Assembly (NCBI RefSeq): GCF_014197445.1
Contig: NZ_JACIFO010000013.1
Location: forward strand, 1-37,633
DNA length: 37,633 nucleotides
Source: Mesonia hippocampi
GTDB taxonomy: Bacteria; Bacteroidota; Bacteroidia; Flavobacteriales; Flavobacteriaceae
Reading direction: 5' to 3'
Shown here: positions 17,868 through 26,786 of the stretch, piece by piece
Layout: each line of letters begins with the position of its first letter
How positions within the stretch are numbered: position 1 is the first letter of the stretch
Made by a program: the position numbers and the translations under genes
Notes under the pieces: model-generated
Seen by the model: only the letters and a program-made list of their open reading frames with translations
The model's database searches: none
What the model was told of the DNA's origin: nothing

Positions 17868-18389
17868 ATGTACGAAGAACATTTTCCTCATAAACGCTAT
17901 AAACACACCCTAGAATTTTTACAAAAAATACAACCAAAACCTACCCGTATCTTAGATTTAGGTGTTCGTAATCCTTTTTCTGAAGTAATGGAAAAACAAG
18001 GCCACCAAGTAATTAATACAGAAGGGGAAGATTTAGATGAAAATTTTTCTGCGGTTTTGAATGAAAACGTAGAACTTGTTACTGCCTTCGAGATATTTGA
18101 GCATTTATTATCGCCATATACACTCCTCAAAGCCATAAAAGCAAAAAAACTAATTGCTAGTGTCCCCTTAAACTTATGGTTTGCTAAAGCTTACCAAAGT
18201 AAAACCGATACCAGAGATAGGCATTACCATGAATTTGAAGACTGGCAGTTTGACTGGCTACTAGAAAAAACAGGTTGGAAAATTATCCAAACAGAAAAAT
18301 GGGCAAATCCTGTTAATAAAATAGGTATTAGGCCTGTTTTGCGTAAGTTTACGCCAAGATATTATATCGTGTATGCTGAAAGAAAATAA
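17868..18389 (+). CDS. Class I SAM-dependent methyltransferase
   Basis: A 173-residue Rossmann-type methyltransferase. The SAM-binding motif I appears as RILDLGVRNPFSEVMEKQG, slightly unlike the usual GxGxG (LGVRNP), followed by an acidic end of strand 2 (INTEGEDLDENF), motif FEIFEHLLSP and SVPLNLW. It is smaller than most family members, so the substrate cap is short. It starts 2 bp after the ketosynthase stop and ends 3 bp before the glycosyltransferase start, indicating one transcript. The substrate is unknown; a glycolipid or lipid intermediate made by the operon is a reasonable guess. Confidence 0.85.
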   Translation: MYEEHFPHKRYKHTLEFLQKIQPKPTRILDLGVRNPFSEVMEKQGHQVINTEGEDLDENFSAVLNENVELVTAFEIFEHLLSPYTLLKAIKAKKLIASVPLNLWFAKAYQSKTDTRDRHYHEFEDWQFDWLLEKTGWKIIQTEKWANPVNKIGIRPVLRKFTPRYYIVYAERK

Positions 18390-18392
18390 TCC

Positions 18393-19241
18393 ATGCGCTT
18401 TTATATTATAATTCCAGCACATAACGAAGCGCTCCATTTACAGCAAACCTTAACATCGTTGGTTTCGCAGCGCCTTCTGCCTACAAAAATTTTAATAGTT
18501 AACGACAACTCGACCGATAATACAGAAGAAATAGCGAAAAGCTTTTCAGAAAAGTACCCATTTATCGATTTTGTCAACAAACAATCATCTCCGCTTCATT
18601 TACCAGGAAGTAAAGTTATTGAAGCCTTTAATTACGGATTATCGAACCTCGATGATAATTACGATATACTCTGTAAATTTGATGCCGATTTAATTTTTCC
18701 TGAAAATTACCTTGAAACCTTAAGTATATATTACAAACAAGATGATTCCTACGGGATGATTGCTGGTTTTTGCTATATCAAAAAGGATGAAAATTGGGTG
18801 CTTGAAAATTTAACAGATAAAGAACATATCCGCGGAGCTTTAAAATCCTACCGAAAAGCCTGTTTTAATGCAATTAACGGACTAGAACCCGCCATGGGTT
18901 GGGATACCGCAGACGAACTAAAAGCAATGTATTTTGGATGGAAAATAAAAACGCTTCCTAACCTACATGTAAAACATTTACGTCCAACAGGAGCTACTTA
19001 TAATAAAAAGGCTAAATATAAACAAGGAGAAGCTTTTTATAGACTTCGTTATGGTTTTCTAATTACTTTTTTAGCTGCTGTTAAATTAGCCGTAAAAAAA
19101 GGAAACTTTTTATTAATCAAAGATTATTTGCTTGGTTACTTTAAAGCAAAGCAAAATAAAATGCCCCGTCTTGTTTCATCAAAACAGGGCAAATGGATTC
19201 GAGCTTATCGCTGGAAAAAAATCAAACAAAAATTATTTTAA
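18393..19241 (+). CDS. Glycosyltransferase family 2
   Basis: A 282-residue GT-A enzyme. The N-terminus FYIIIPAHNEALHLQQTLTSL and ILIVNDNSTDNTEEIA form the nucleotide-sugar binding part, KFDADLIFPENYLETL holds the DxD metal site, and GWDTADELKAMYFGWKIKTLP resembles the acceptor/catalytic ED region. There is no strong membrane segment, so it probably acts at the inner face of the inner membrane. It is the last gene of the ketosynthase-methyltransferase-glycosyltransferase operon and overlaps the convergent phosphatase by 4 bp. Donor and acceptor are unknown. Confidence 0.92.
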   Translation: MRFYIIIPAHNEALHLQQTLTSLVSQRLLPTKILIVNDNSTDNTEEIAKSFSEKYPFIDFVNKQSSPLHLPGSKVIEAFNYGLSNLDDNYDILCKFDADLIFPENYLETLSIYYKQDDSYGMIAGFCYIKKDENWVLENLTDKEHIRGALKSYRKACFNAINGLEPAMGWDTADELKAMYFGWKIKTLPNLHVKHLRPTGATYNKKAKYKQGEAFYRLRYGFLITFLAAVKLAVKKGNFLLIKDYLLGYFKAKQNKMPRLVSSKQGKWIRAYRWKKIKQKLF

Positions 19242-20920
19242 TCATCTTCTAGTGCTTGGTAAAGTACATCTCCGGTAGCTGCATTTGGAAAAGCCACACC
19301 TAAAAGTGCCGAAATGGTTGGTGCGATATCGGTAATGTAGGAACGTTGTAAAGTTTGTCCGTTTTTAATTCCTTTTCCAAAGAAAATTAAAGGCGAATGC
19401 GTATCATAATTAAAAGCCGTACCATGGGTAGATCCTTTTTTAGGATAAATTACATAACCAGGATCAAAAGCCACAACAACATCTCCGCTACGCTTTTGGT
19501 TATATCCGTTTTGAACAAGGTAACCAATTACCCCTTCGTTATAATACGTGTTTTCTAATGTATTTCTGGTAAATACTTTATCGATAAGTGGGTATGTAAT
19601 TAAAAATTCTTTAAGTTTATTTTCCACTTCGATACTAGAAAGCTTTTGTTTTTTCAATTCTTCTTTATTAAAAAACAATTGGTTGTTTGAAATGTCTTCG
19701 ATAATATTTTCGCTTCCAAATTGAGTTTTAGTAAAGGCTCGCAAATCGTCAGAAAAGCTTGCTACATCAAAATACCCAGCAGGAATTTTATGGTCTTGTA
19801 AATACGCTGGCACTTCTACAGCTCCATGATCTGAAGTAAGGAAAACAGTGTACTCTCCCTCGCCTACAAGCTTATCTAATTGGGTAAGTAAGCGTGCTAA
19901 ATCTTGATCTAAACGCAAGTAATTGTCTTGAATTTCTTTAGAGCTTACCCCAAAATTATGCCCAATATAATCTGGACTAGAAAAGCTTAACGTAAGTACA
20001 TCGGTATAAGCATCTGCTCCTAATTGCTCTCCTTTTATAGCTGCCAAAGCAAAATCTACCGTAAGGCTATTTCCATAAGGCGTTGCTTTTAAGATTTCAA
20101 AGTTTTTGTTTTTATCTTTAAGCTTGGCTAAATCGTAAGGAAAAGTAGCGGTTTCTTTCCCTCTAAAACCGTGCTCGTAGTTGTTATGATCTGTTGTACT
20201 TTCGGTATAAGTTTCTATAGGATATTTTGTGTCCCAAACTTTTAAGTAAGAAGCCACAACCCCCGAAGTATTGAAATCCTTTACCCAAGTAGGTAGTTCG
20301 TTAAGGTAATAAGTACTAGAAATAAATTTCCCTTCGTCCTTTCCGTGAAACCAGTATGCGGCGTTGGCAGAATGTCCTGCAGGTAAAATAGCTCCTCTAT
20401 CTTTAATGGCTACTCCTATGGTTTTTCCTTTAAATTGTGTATGAAGTCTATTTTGATCTGCAAATGTGGTTGTTTTCATTCTTTTTGGCGACATTTTCCC
20501 TGCTTTATCTTGGGTTCCCACAGAATTTACCTCGTCATCTTGCGCACAATACACCGATGTTTTTTCTTCTTTATCATACCAATTGTTTCCTATAATACCA
20601 TGAACAGCTGGCGATGTGCCTGTAAATACAGACGTATGTCCTGGACCTGTATAAGTAGGAACATAATTAAAATGATTGTTTTTAAATACAAAACCTTCAT
20701 TTATAAGACGTTTAAAACCATCTGCTTGGTATTTATCCCAAAAACGAGTTAAATAATCATAACGCATTTGGTCTACTACAATTCCTACAACTAATTTTGG
20801 CTTTGTGAAGATTTGTTTATCTTCGGTGGCAAGCGTTGGTGGGGTTTTTAATTGTGTTTCGGCGGCTTTACATTGTATAAAAGCAACCGCCATAAAGGCG
20901 AGATATACTATTTTTTTCAT
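19238..20920 (-). CDS. pafA: PafA-type alkaline phosphatase
   Basis: A 560-residue secreted phosphatase of the alkaline phosphatase superfamily. Expected residues are visible: Asp50 (VVDQMRYD), nucleophile Thr91 (YVPTYTGPGHTSV), Asn112 (IIGNNWYD), the Lys173/Arg175 pair (AIKDRGAILP) typical of the PafA monoesterase group, and a later metal-binding TSDHGAVEVPAY segment. The N-terminus is a signal peptide with a possible lipobox (AFIQCKA), so it may be a lipoprotein. It releases phosphate from many organic phosphates in the periplasm or at the surface; PafA is known as a phosphate-insensitive enzyme in flavobacteria. An exact -7 element lies upstream, and it is divergent from the MlaE-like gene. 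Confidence 0.93.
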   Translation of the reverse strand: MKKIVYLAFMAVAFIQCKAAETQLKTPPTLATEDKQIFTKPKLVVGIVVDQMRYDYLTRFWDKYQADGFKRLINEGFVFKNNHFNYVPTYTGPGHTSVFTGTSPAVHGIIGNNWYDKEEKTSVYCAQDDEVNSVGTQDKAGKMSPKRMKTTTFADQNRLHTQFKGKTIGVAIKDRGAILPAGHSANAAYWFHGKDEGKFISSTYYLNELPTWVKDFNTSGVVASYLKVWDTKYPIETYTESTTDHNNYEHGFRGKETATFPYDLAKLKDKNKNFEILKATPYGNSLTVDFALAAIKGEQLGADAYTDVLTLSFSSPDYIGHNFGVSSKEIQDNYLRLDQDLARLLTQLDKLVGEGEYTVFLTSDHGAVEVPAYLQDHKIPAGYFDVASFSDDLRAFTKTQFGSENIIEDISNNQLFFNKEELKKQKLSSIEVENKLKEFLITYPLIDKVFTRNTLENTYYNEGVIGYLVQNGYNQKRSGDVVVAFDPGYVIYPKKGSTHGTAFNYDTHSPLIFFGKGIKNGQTLQRSYITDIAPTISALLGVAFPNAATGDVLYQALEDD

Positions 20921-20939
20921 TAGAATTATTATTTTTTAC

Positions 20940-20947
20940 AAAGATAT
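20940..20947 (-). promoter_or_regulatory. pafA -7 promoter element
   Basis: On the minus strand TATCTTTG matches TAnnTTTG, about 19 bp before the phosphatase start. The same octamer precedes the ferritin gene. Position may be off by one base because of nearby homopolymers. Confidence 0.55.
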
Positions 20948-21132
20948 AAAGTAATAAACGTCTAAGATTAATAATAGGTTAAATCCGTAAATAATAAACT
21001 TTTGTTTAAGCTTAAATTGATAATTGCATGTAAAATTTAAACCCCTACTAAAATTTAGTATATTATTTTTATAGCTTATCTTGCTAAATATTACTTTCGC
21101 ACACAACTCAGTAAAGAAAAACCTGCTTGTTA

Positions 21133-21870
21133 ATGAAATATCTACAAAAAATAGGGCAATTTATCATTATGCTACGCGACGTGTTTAGACGTATGACAAA
21201 AGCTAGCGTGTTAAAAGATTTAATTTTCAAAGAAATAAACGACCTAATTATCAAATCCTTAGGCATTGTTGTTTTTGTATCTTTTTTTATTGGCGGAGTA
21301 GTTACCATTCAAACAGCCTTAAACCTCAATAACCCGCTTATTCCTAAAAGCCTTATTGCATTTACGGCACGGCAATCTATTATTTTAGAATTTTCGCCTA
21401 CATTTATTTCCATTATTATGGCTGGTAAAGTAGGTTCTTATATCACTTCAAGTATTGGTACCATGCGTGTAACCGAGCAAATAGATGCACTAGAGGTAAT
21501 GGGAATTAATGCAGCAAACTATCTTATTTTTCCTAAAATTATAGCCATGCTACTCTACCCTTTTGTAATAGCCATTTCTATGTTTTTGGGCATTATGGGC
21601 GCATACATTGCAGGTGTTATGGGCGGTTATATAAATAGCGAGCAATTTCTTACGGGGCTTCAAGAGGATTTTATCCCTTACCACCTTACCTATGCGTTTA
21701 TAAAAACATTTTTCTTTGCGCTTATTCTTGCTACCATCCCATCTTACCATGGGTATTACATGAAAGGAGGAGCCCTAGAAGTTGGACAAGCAAGTACAAC
21801 CTCGTTTGTATGGACAAGCGTTGTATTAATTATTGCTAATTATTTACTCACCCAATTACTTTTAAGCTAA
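21133..21870 (+). CDS. mlaE: MlaE-type ABC transporter permease
   Basis: A 245-residue membrane protein of the MlaE/YrbE family. ATG 21133 is chosen over a TTG two codons earlier. There are about five membrane segments, the conserved LEVMGINAANYLIFPKIIAML motif after the SSIGTMRVTEQIDA loop, and FIPYHLTYAFIKTFFFALILATIPSYHGYYMKGGALEVG. It forms the inner-membrane core of a lipid transporter that moves phospholipid between the membranes. Its stop overlaps the start of the ATPase gene by 1 bp, so the two are cotranslated. No MCE-domain (MlaD) gene follows here. Confidence 0.93.
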   Translation: MKYLQKIGQFIIMLRDVFRRMTKASVLKDLIFKEINDLIIKSLGIVVFVSFFIGGVVTIQTALNLNNPLIPKSLIAFTARQSIILEFSPTFISIIMAGKVGSYITSSIGTMRVTEQIDALEVMGINAANYLIFPKIIAMLLYPFVIAISMFLGIMGAYIAGVMGGYINSEQFLTGLQEDFIPYHLTYAFIKTFFFALILATIPSYHGYYMKGGALEVGQASTTSFVWTSVVLIIANYLLTQLLLS

Positions 21871-22634
21871 TGATTGTCGTAAAAAATGTACATAAATCTT
21901 TTGGAGAAGAAGAAATCCTAAAAGGAATAAGCACGACCTTTTTACAAGGAAAAACCAACCTGATAATCGGACAATCTGGAGCAGGAAAAACCGTATTTTT
22001 AAAATGCTTATTAGGTCTTTTTTTACCGAGTAAAGGAAGTATTTCCTACGATGGCGAAAACTATGCAACACTAGGAAATAATGGCAGAAGAAAATTAAGG
22101 CAACAAATGGGAATGGTTTTTCAAGGCAGTGCCTTATTTGACTCGATGACAGTTGAAGAAAACGTCATGTTTCCGTTACGTATGTTTACAAAACAAACAC
22201 GTGAAGAAATGCTTAAACGTGTAAACGAAGTTCTAGAACGTGTAAACCTACAAGGAGCTAATGCTAAATTTCCGTCAGAAATAAGCGGAGGAATGCAAAA
22301 ACGTGTTGCCATTGCGCGAGCTATTGTAAACAAACCTAAATACTTGTTTTGCGACGAACCCAACTCTGGCCTAGACCCTAAAACCGCTATTCTTATCGAT
22401 AACCTTATCCAAGAAATTACACGAGAAAATAACATTACCACTATTATTAACTCTCACGATATGAATTCTGTGTTAGAAATTGGAGAACAAATAGTTTACC
22501 TCAAAGATGGATTGCTAGAATGGGAAGGAAATAAAGACATTATTTACAAAACAGATAACGAGAATATTATAAACTTTGTTTACAGCTCCGAGCTATTTAA
22601 AAAAGTTCGCAAGGCACAACTACAAGGACTGTAA
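21870..22634 (+). CDS. mlaF: MlaF-type ABC transporter ATP-binding protein
   Basis: A 254-residue ATPase. Walker A is GQSGAGKT (residues 34-41), the signature is SGGMQKRVAIARA, Walker B is YLFCDEPNSGLDPKT, and the switch His is in INSHDMNSV. Sequence and its 1-bp overlap with the MlaE-like permease identify it as the energising subunit of the lipid transporter. It is cytoplasmic, bound to the permease. The C-terminal tail (INFVYSSELFKKVRKAQ) resembles the MlaF extension that contacts the partner subunit. Confidence 0.94.
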   Translation: MIVVKNVHKSFGEEEILKGISTTFLQGKTNLIIGQSGAGKTVFLKCLLGLFLPSKGSISYDGENYATLGNNGRRKLRQQMGMVFQGSALFDSMTVEENVMFPLRMFTKQTREEMLKRVNEVLERVNLQGANAKFPSEISGGMQKRVAIARAIVNKPKYLFCDEPNSGLDPKTAILIDNLIQEITRENNITTIINSHDMNSVLEIGEQIVYLKDGLLEWEGNKDIIYKTDNENIINFVYSSELFKKVRKAQLQGL

Positions 22635-22702
22635 AACAAAACTAATTAGCATGCCCAATATAAAAATTGAAAACAAATGGTTGCTTTAGAAAAAATAATA
22701 TC

Positions 22703-23320
22703 ATGAAAACAACAAGAACATTAAAACTCTTTACCTTTTTAATTATAGCAATAATTTCTGCCCAAGCATGTAAAGCCATAAAACAAGATAGCGACGCTAT
22801 CCAATTAAGCATTTTTCAAAATGGTAAAGAAATCCCTGTCAATAAGCCCGAAAAAACTGTTCACCTAAAAAAGAGCCCTTTCTCATTGAGGTTTTTTAAT
22901 CGAAAATACGACCTGGACAATAAGAAATTCTATGCTGCACAAATTGCAGCTTTTACCAACAAAGCTGAGTTTGATAAAATAACAATTGGCAGTTCTAAAG
23001 CAGATTTAGCCTATTTTAAACCGGGTTCTGGCATGGCTACTCATGAAAACAGCATGTACGAAGCCTTATTTGTAGATAAAATTGGTCACCATTACACGTT
23101 TTACCAAAACACCAACAATAGGAGATTAAACCTTTTAGATGACACTGGGGAGTTACCAAAATTTGAATTTGAAATTAACGCCCTACACTATAATCATACC
23201 CGAGTTAACATTTCAGATAGCAATATAAATAAACTCTATATCGCCTTTTTAATTGATAAAAATTTAAATGGAATAATTGATAAAGGAGAGCTTCATAAAT
23301 TAATTATCAAGCTAAAATAA
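22703..23320 (+). CDS. Putative lipoprotein with one EF-hand-like loop
   Basis: A 205-residue protein. ATG 22703 is preferred over an upstream TTG (22667) because it gives a proper signal peptide with lipobox AQAC (IIAIISAQACKAI). The body is a beta-rich domain I do not recognise. Near the C-terminus DKNLNGIIDKGE fits the 12-residue EF-hand loop exactly (Asp1, Asn3, Asn5, Gly6, Ile8, Asp9, Glu12), suggesting calcium binding. It lies 68 bp after the MlaF-like gene on the same strand and could belong to that transcript. Location is probably the periplasmic face of a membrane or the cell surface. Function unknown. Confidence 0.75.
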   Translation: MKTTRTLKLFTFLIIAIISAQACKAIKQDSDAIQLSIFQNGKEIPVNKPEKTVHLKKSPFSLRFFNRKYDLDNKKFYAAQIAAFTNKAEFDKITIGSSKADLAYFKPGSGMATHENSMYEALFVDKIGHHYTFYQNTNNRRLNLLDDTGELPKFEFEINALHYNHTRVNISDSNINKLYIAFLIDKNLNGIIDKGELHKLIIKLK

Positions 23321-23372
23321 TTTATAAAACCACATAAGCTGATAAAAAGCTTATTTTAAGATAATATCACCT

Positions 23373-23401
23373 AAAAAAAAGCTGCCTAGAGAGGCAGCTT
23401 T
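23373..23401 (-). terminator. Intrinsic terminator after the GreA/Rnk-like gene
   Basis: A 10-bp perfect stem (AAAGCTGCCT at 23378-23387, complement at 23392-23401) is followed on the minus strand by a run of T. It lies 31 bp past the stop of the GreA/Rnk-like gene and also faces the convergent lipoprotein gene. Confidence 0.85.
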
Positions 23402-23432
23402 GTACTTTAATAACAATTGTTATGGCATAAGC

Positions 23433-23804
23433 CTAAATAGCTTCTACACTAAGGATTTCTATTTTTTTATTTCCCCCTTTAAAAGGCCAATCTAAAACAT
23501 CGCCTACTTTTCTTCCCAATGTTGCCATAGCCATATTACAAGTAATAGAATATTTTCCTTTTTTCTTTTTTTCCTTATCAGAGTCTACAAAAATATAGGT
23601 CTCTTCTTTTCCTGTAGTGTGGTTATTTAAGACTACTTTTCTGTTTACGGTAACAATATCGCTTGGTAACTCTCTCCGTAATACTTGTTTAGCTTGTTTA
23701 AGTTCTTCGTTTAATAAATCTTCTTCTGCTTGTGTTACACGTTTTCTTCTTACTTGATCTTTTATTAAATCGTAAATTCCTGTAGTTACTATAATAGTAG
23801 ACAT
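23433..23804 (-). CDS. GreA/GreB family factor with short coiled coil (Rnk-like)
   Basis: A 123-residue protein. ATG 23804 is chosen because the upstream in-frame extension looks untranslated. The C-terminal half is a GreA/B C-terminal (FKBP-like) domain ending MAMATLGRKVGDVLDWPFKGGNKKIEILSV. The N-terminal helical part is about 40 residues (VTQAEEDLLNEELKQAKQVLRREL), much shorter than the ~75-residue coiled coil of true GreA, which must reach the polymerase active site. It is therefore closer in build to Rnk-type proteins, which bind RNA polymerase without stimulating transcript cleavage; this is inference from length. It has its own terminator. Confidence 0.82.
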   Translation of the reverse strand: MSTIIVTTGIYDLIKDQVRRKRVTQAEEDLLNEELKQAKQVLRRELPSDIVTVNRKVVLNNHTTGKEETYIFVDSDKEKKKKGKYSITCNMAMATLGRKVGDVLDWPFKGGNKKIEILSVEAI

Positions 23805-24193
23805 AATTATAATTTTGTATGGTATAAAAATAACATCCAGCCTTTGTACACAGACCCAAAGCAACAAGTTATTCCTAAACAACTAGGAATATCCTTTTGC
23901 AAAAAGCACTGAATAAAATTAAAACACAAAAACTTCCCCGCCTTGAGTCTTGACAGGGGTTATATGAGAAACTCTTTAGAATCTTGAAGAAAAATATCAT
24001 CAAGCATATACGACAACGACAACAACAGGTTGGTTGCAAAATATTTTTGATATAGAAAGTTTATTGCCATTCCTTATACTTAACTTATACACGAAGTTAA
24101 GTTATAATTCTATATTTCACAACTCTAATCCTTAGATTTCACTAAAGTTTAATTATTACCCCAATAAACCTTAAAACTTTAACCTTTAACACT
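23805..24193. other. Intergenic region with one inverted repeat
   Basis: This 389-bp stretch has no ORF that looks real. It contains a perfect 9-bp inverted repeat (ACTTAACTT at 24078-24086, AAGTTAAGT at 24094-24102) with a 7-nt loop and no T-run, 92 bp past the end of the DUF389 gene. I see no RNA gene. Confidence 0.5.
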
Positions 24194-25693
24194 TTAGAAT
24201 TTCGCCCTACTTACCACAAGTGTATCTAAATCTAATTTGTAAGTTAGCCACTCTCTTAGTTTTTTCTCTTGCATAATTTTATCAACTAAAGAGATTTTAT
24301 TATCCCATTCTACAATAAACTCTGGGATGGTATCTACTTTTTTAAAGTTAGAAACAAATTTATCTGCGTATGATAGTTTTGCGATATGCTCGTAGTTAAT
24401 TTTCACTTCGCTTGCAATAGCCTGAAATGGTATTTGTTGTTTTTTATAACGCTCTAAACGCATTAGTTCTCCTTCTAGATACCGGATACGTTCATCTTTA
24501 TTTAACAAACTTATCGAGTCTCTTTTTTTAAACTCATGCATATATGCAAGCTCATCAAAAGCCTCTGTGTTTTTATTTTGTAAGATAATTAAGGAGGTAC
24601 TTTGAAGCTTTGGATTTGCTTTTAATTTAGAACGCCATAAATTAATTACAGAATTAGGAATTTCTTTCCCTAAAAAGGAGACTTCTATCCTTGGCTCGTA
24701 ACCATTTCTATAATCAATTACCGTCGCATTTTTTTGCAAGAACGCATCCTGATAAGGCTGTAGCTCTTTTGCTACAAAACTACGTGCTTCCTGTGTAAAA
24801 TAAGATTCTTGTAGCATATTATAAAACAAGTAAACACTAGGTACCATCACAATAATGGCGATAATAGAAGCCGCTCGAGCAATAAGCCTTCTGCGTTTAG
24901 AATTGGCATATTTAACCAAAGGAAAGCCTAATAATTTAGACACCAAAAAGGTAGATAAAGCTATAAAAGTAGCGTTGATAGAAAACAAATACAATGCGCC
25001 AAAGGCATCTGCCCAACGCCCTTCGGCAAGTCCAAAACCAACGGTACATAATGGTGGCATTAAGGCCGTTGCAATAGCAACTCCAAATATTACACTTGCA
25101 ATGGTTCCCTTTTTTGTTTTGGCTACAATAAGGGCCAAACCTCCAAAAATGGCTACCAATACATCCAAAATAGTAGGATAGGTTCTTGCTTCAAGCTCCG
25201 CATTACTCCCGGTAAGCGGTGTGATGGAAAAATAGAAAAATGCCGTAATCACACTTAAGCCTACCATTACCCCTAAGTTTATTAAAGAGCGACGCAACGT
25301 ATCTACGTCGTTAATAGCTACCGATAGCCCTACCCCAACAATAGGCCCCATTAATGGCGATATAAGCATGGCTCCTATCACTACTGCGGTACTGCTTACA
25401 TTTAACCCAATAGAAGCAACAAATACAGAAAAAATAAGAATCCACGCATTATGCCCTTTAAAGATAATATCTTTTTTCACGGCTTCTATGGTAGAGTCTC
25501 TATCGGTATCTTGCCTAATGTCTAAAAGTTCTGAAACAAAACGGAGTATGTTGCTAAAGGTTCCTTTAATATCTTTTTTCAATTCTTCTTTCTTGGCATC
25601 ATCTTGTGCCAATTGCTCTTCTACAGAAGGATTGTTTTCTTGGTTGTTTCCTTGAGGATTTTCTAAAGTTGGATCTGAGTTATTGTTTTCCAT
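24194..25693 (-). CDS. DUF389 membrane protein
   Basis: A 499-residue protein of the DUF389 (TIGR00341-like) family. A charged N-terminal region precedes several membrane helices with the family motif IGLNVSSTAVVIGAMLISPLMGPIVGVGLSVAIND, then further helices and the ATALMPPLCTVGFGLAEG segment. The C-terminal ~200 residues are soluble and contain helix-rich sequence (YLEGELMRLERYKKQQIPF). Family function is unestablished. It starts 7 bp after the manC stop in a four-gene minus-strand run, so it is cotranscribed with manC. Confidence 0.9.
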   Translation of the reverse strand: MENNNSDPTLENPQGNNQENNPSVEEQLAQDDAKKEELKKDIKGTFSNILRFVSELLDIRQDTDRDSTIEAVKKDIIFKGHNAWILIFSVFVASIGLNVSSTAVVIGAMLISPLMGPIVGVGLSVAINDVDTLRRSLINLGVMVGLSVITAFFYFSITPLTGSNAELEARTYPTILDVLVAIFGGLALIVAKTKKGTIASVIFGVAIATALMPPLCTVGFGLAEGRWADAFGALYLFSINATFIALSTFLVSKLLGFPLVKYANSKRRRLIARAASIIAIIVMVPSVYLFYNMLQESYFTQEARSFVAKELQPYQDAFLQKNATVIDYRNGYEPRIEVSFLGKEIPNSVINLWRSKLKANPKLQSTSLIILQNKNTEAFDELAYMHEFKKRDSISLLNKDERIRYLEGELMRLERYKKQQIPFQAIASEVKINYEHIAKLSYADKFVSNFKKVDTIPEFIVEWDNKISLVDKIMQEKKLREWLTYKLDLDTLVVSRAKF

Positions 25694-25700
25694 AAGCAGA

Positions 25701-26780
25701 TTATTGATACTTATCGCCTTGTTCTTTTATAGCACGTAAACGTTCCTTTTTTACGTCTTGCTCATCTTCTTTAGGATAAATCAACAAGACTTCTTTTTCA
25801 TCTACAATAATATAATTGTTAACGTTTTTTAAAATTACCAATTTTTCTGCTGCCGTCCTAACAATATTATTACTAGAATTATCTATTTGTAATTTTGCGC
25901 GCACACTAACATTATTATTGGGATCTTTTTCTAATTTATCGTATAAGGAACCCCAAGTACCCAAATCGCTCCAATCAAAACTTGCTGGTAACACGGCTAC
26001 TTTATCGGCTTTTTCCATAATGCCATAATCCACAGAAATATTTTCAGATTTTGCATAGTTTTTTTCGATAAAATCAAATTCTCCAGCGGTATTATAAAAT
26101 GCTTCACCAGCAGCAAATAATGCATACATTTCGGGTAGGTATTTTTGGTATGCCGCTAAAATGGCTTCTACGCTCCAAACAAAAATTCCTGCATTCCAAA
26201 GGTAATTCCCTTGTGCTAAAAAATCTTTTGCGGTTTTATAGTCGGGTTTTTCTGTAAATTGCGCAACTTCATTAATTGCTTTTTCTCCCTTTTTATAAGC
26301 AATATAACCGTAACCTGTATTAGGAAACGTAGGTTGTATGCCTAAAGTCATCAATAAGCTTTTATCTTGTTTACACTCTTCAAAGGCTTTGGTAATATCT
26401 GCGGTAAAGCCTTCTAGGTTTTCTATCCAATGGTCGCTCGGCGCTACAAGCATAAGCGCATTTGGGTTTTCTTTGGCTATTTTCATAGCTGAAAGTAAAA
26501 TGCACGGAGCGGTATTGTTCATGCTTGGCTCTAATACCAACTGTGTATTGGTGAGTGCTGGCAATTGCGCTTTTACTAAATCTTGGTAATCTCCATTAGT
26601 AAGCACCAATGTGTTTTTTGAAGGAATAAATGTATTTATACGATTAAAAGTAGTTTGCAAAAGGCTTTCTCCTGTTCCTAACATATCGTGAAACTGCTTT
26701 GGAAAAGCTTGCCTGCTTACAGGCCAAAAACGAGACCCTACTCCTCCTGCCATAATTACGGCATAATAATCCTTATTCAT
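25701..26780 (-). CDS. manC: Mannose-1-phosphate guanylyltransferase
   Basis: A 359-residue nucleotidyltransferase making GDP-mannose from mannose-1-phosphate and GTP. The pyrophosphorylase signature GGVGSRFWPVSRQAFPKQF is at the N-terminus, followed by VLEPSMNNTAPCILL, LMLVAPSDHWI, TGYGYIAY, FTEKPDYKTA, YLWNAGIFVW and SVDYGIMEKADKVAVLPASFDWSDLGTW, all characteristic. The length shows it lacks the C-terminal isomerase domain of bifunctional ManC/AlgA. GDP-mannose would feed surface glycans, consistent with the glycosyltransferases and sugar transferase in the window. It is 6 bp after the SprT-like gene and 7 bp before DUF389. Confidence 0.96.
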   Translation of the reverse strand: MNKDYYAVIMAGGVGSRFWPVSRQAFPKQFHDMLGTGESLLQTTFNRINTFIPSKNTLVLTNGDYQDLVKAQLPALTNTQLVLEPSMNNTAPCILLSAMKIAKENPNALMLVAPSDHWIENLEGFTADITKAFEECKQDKSLLMTLGIQPTFPNTGYGYIAYKKGEKAINEVAQFTEKPDYKTAKDFLAQGNYLWNAGIFVWSVEAILAAYQKYLPEMYALFAAGEAFYNTAGEFDFIEKNYAKSENISVDYGIMEKADKVAVLPASFDWSDLGTWGSLYDKLEKDPNNNVSVRAKLQIDNSSNNIVRTAAEKLVILKNVNNYIIVDEKEVLLIYPKEDEQDVKKERLRAIKEQGDKYQ

Positions 26781-26786
26781 TTATCT

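Noticed and set aside
20870-20921. Apparent frameshift at the start of the alkaline phosphatase
   Set aside because: My reading of A/T homopolymers here differs by one base from the clean 560-residue translation; the protein is intact, so I treat it as a counting error.
24078-24102. Terminator for the DUF389 operon
   Set aside because: The hairpin is good but no T-run follows on the minus strand, so it is listed only as an inverted repeat.
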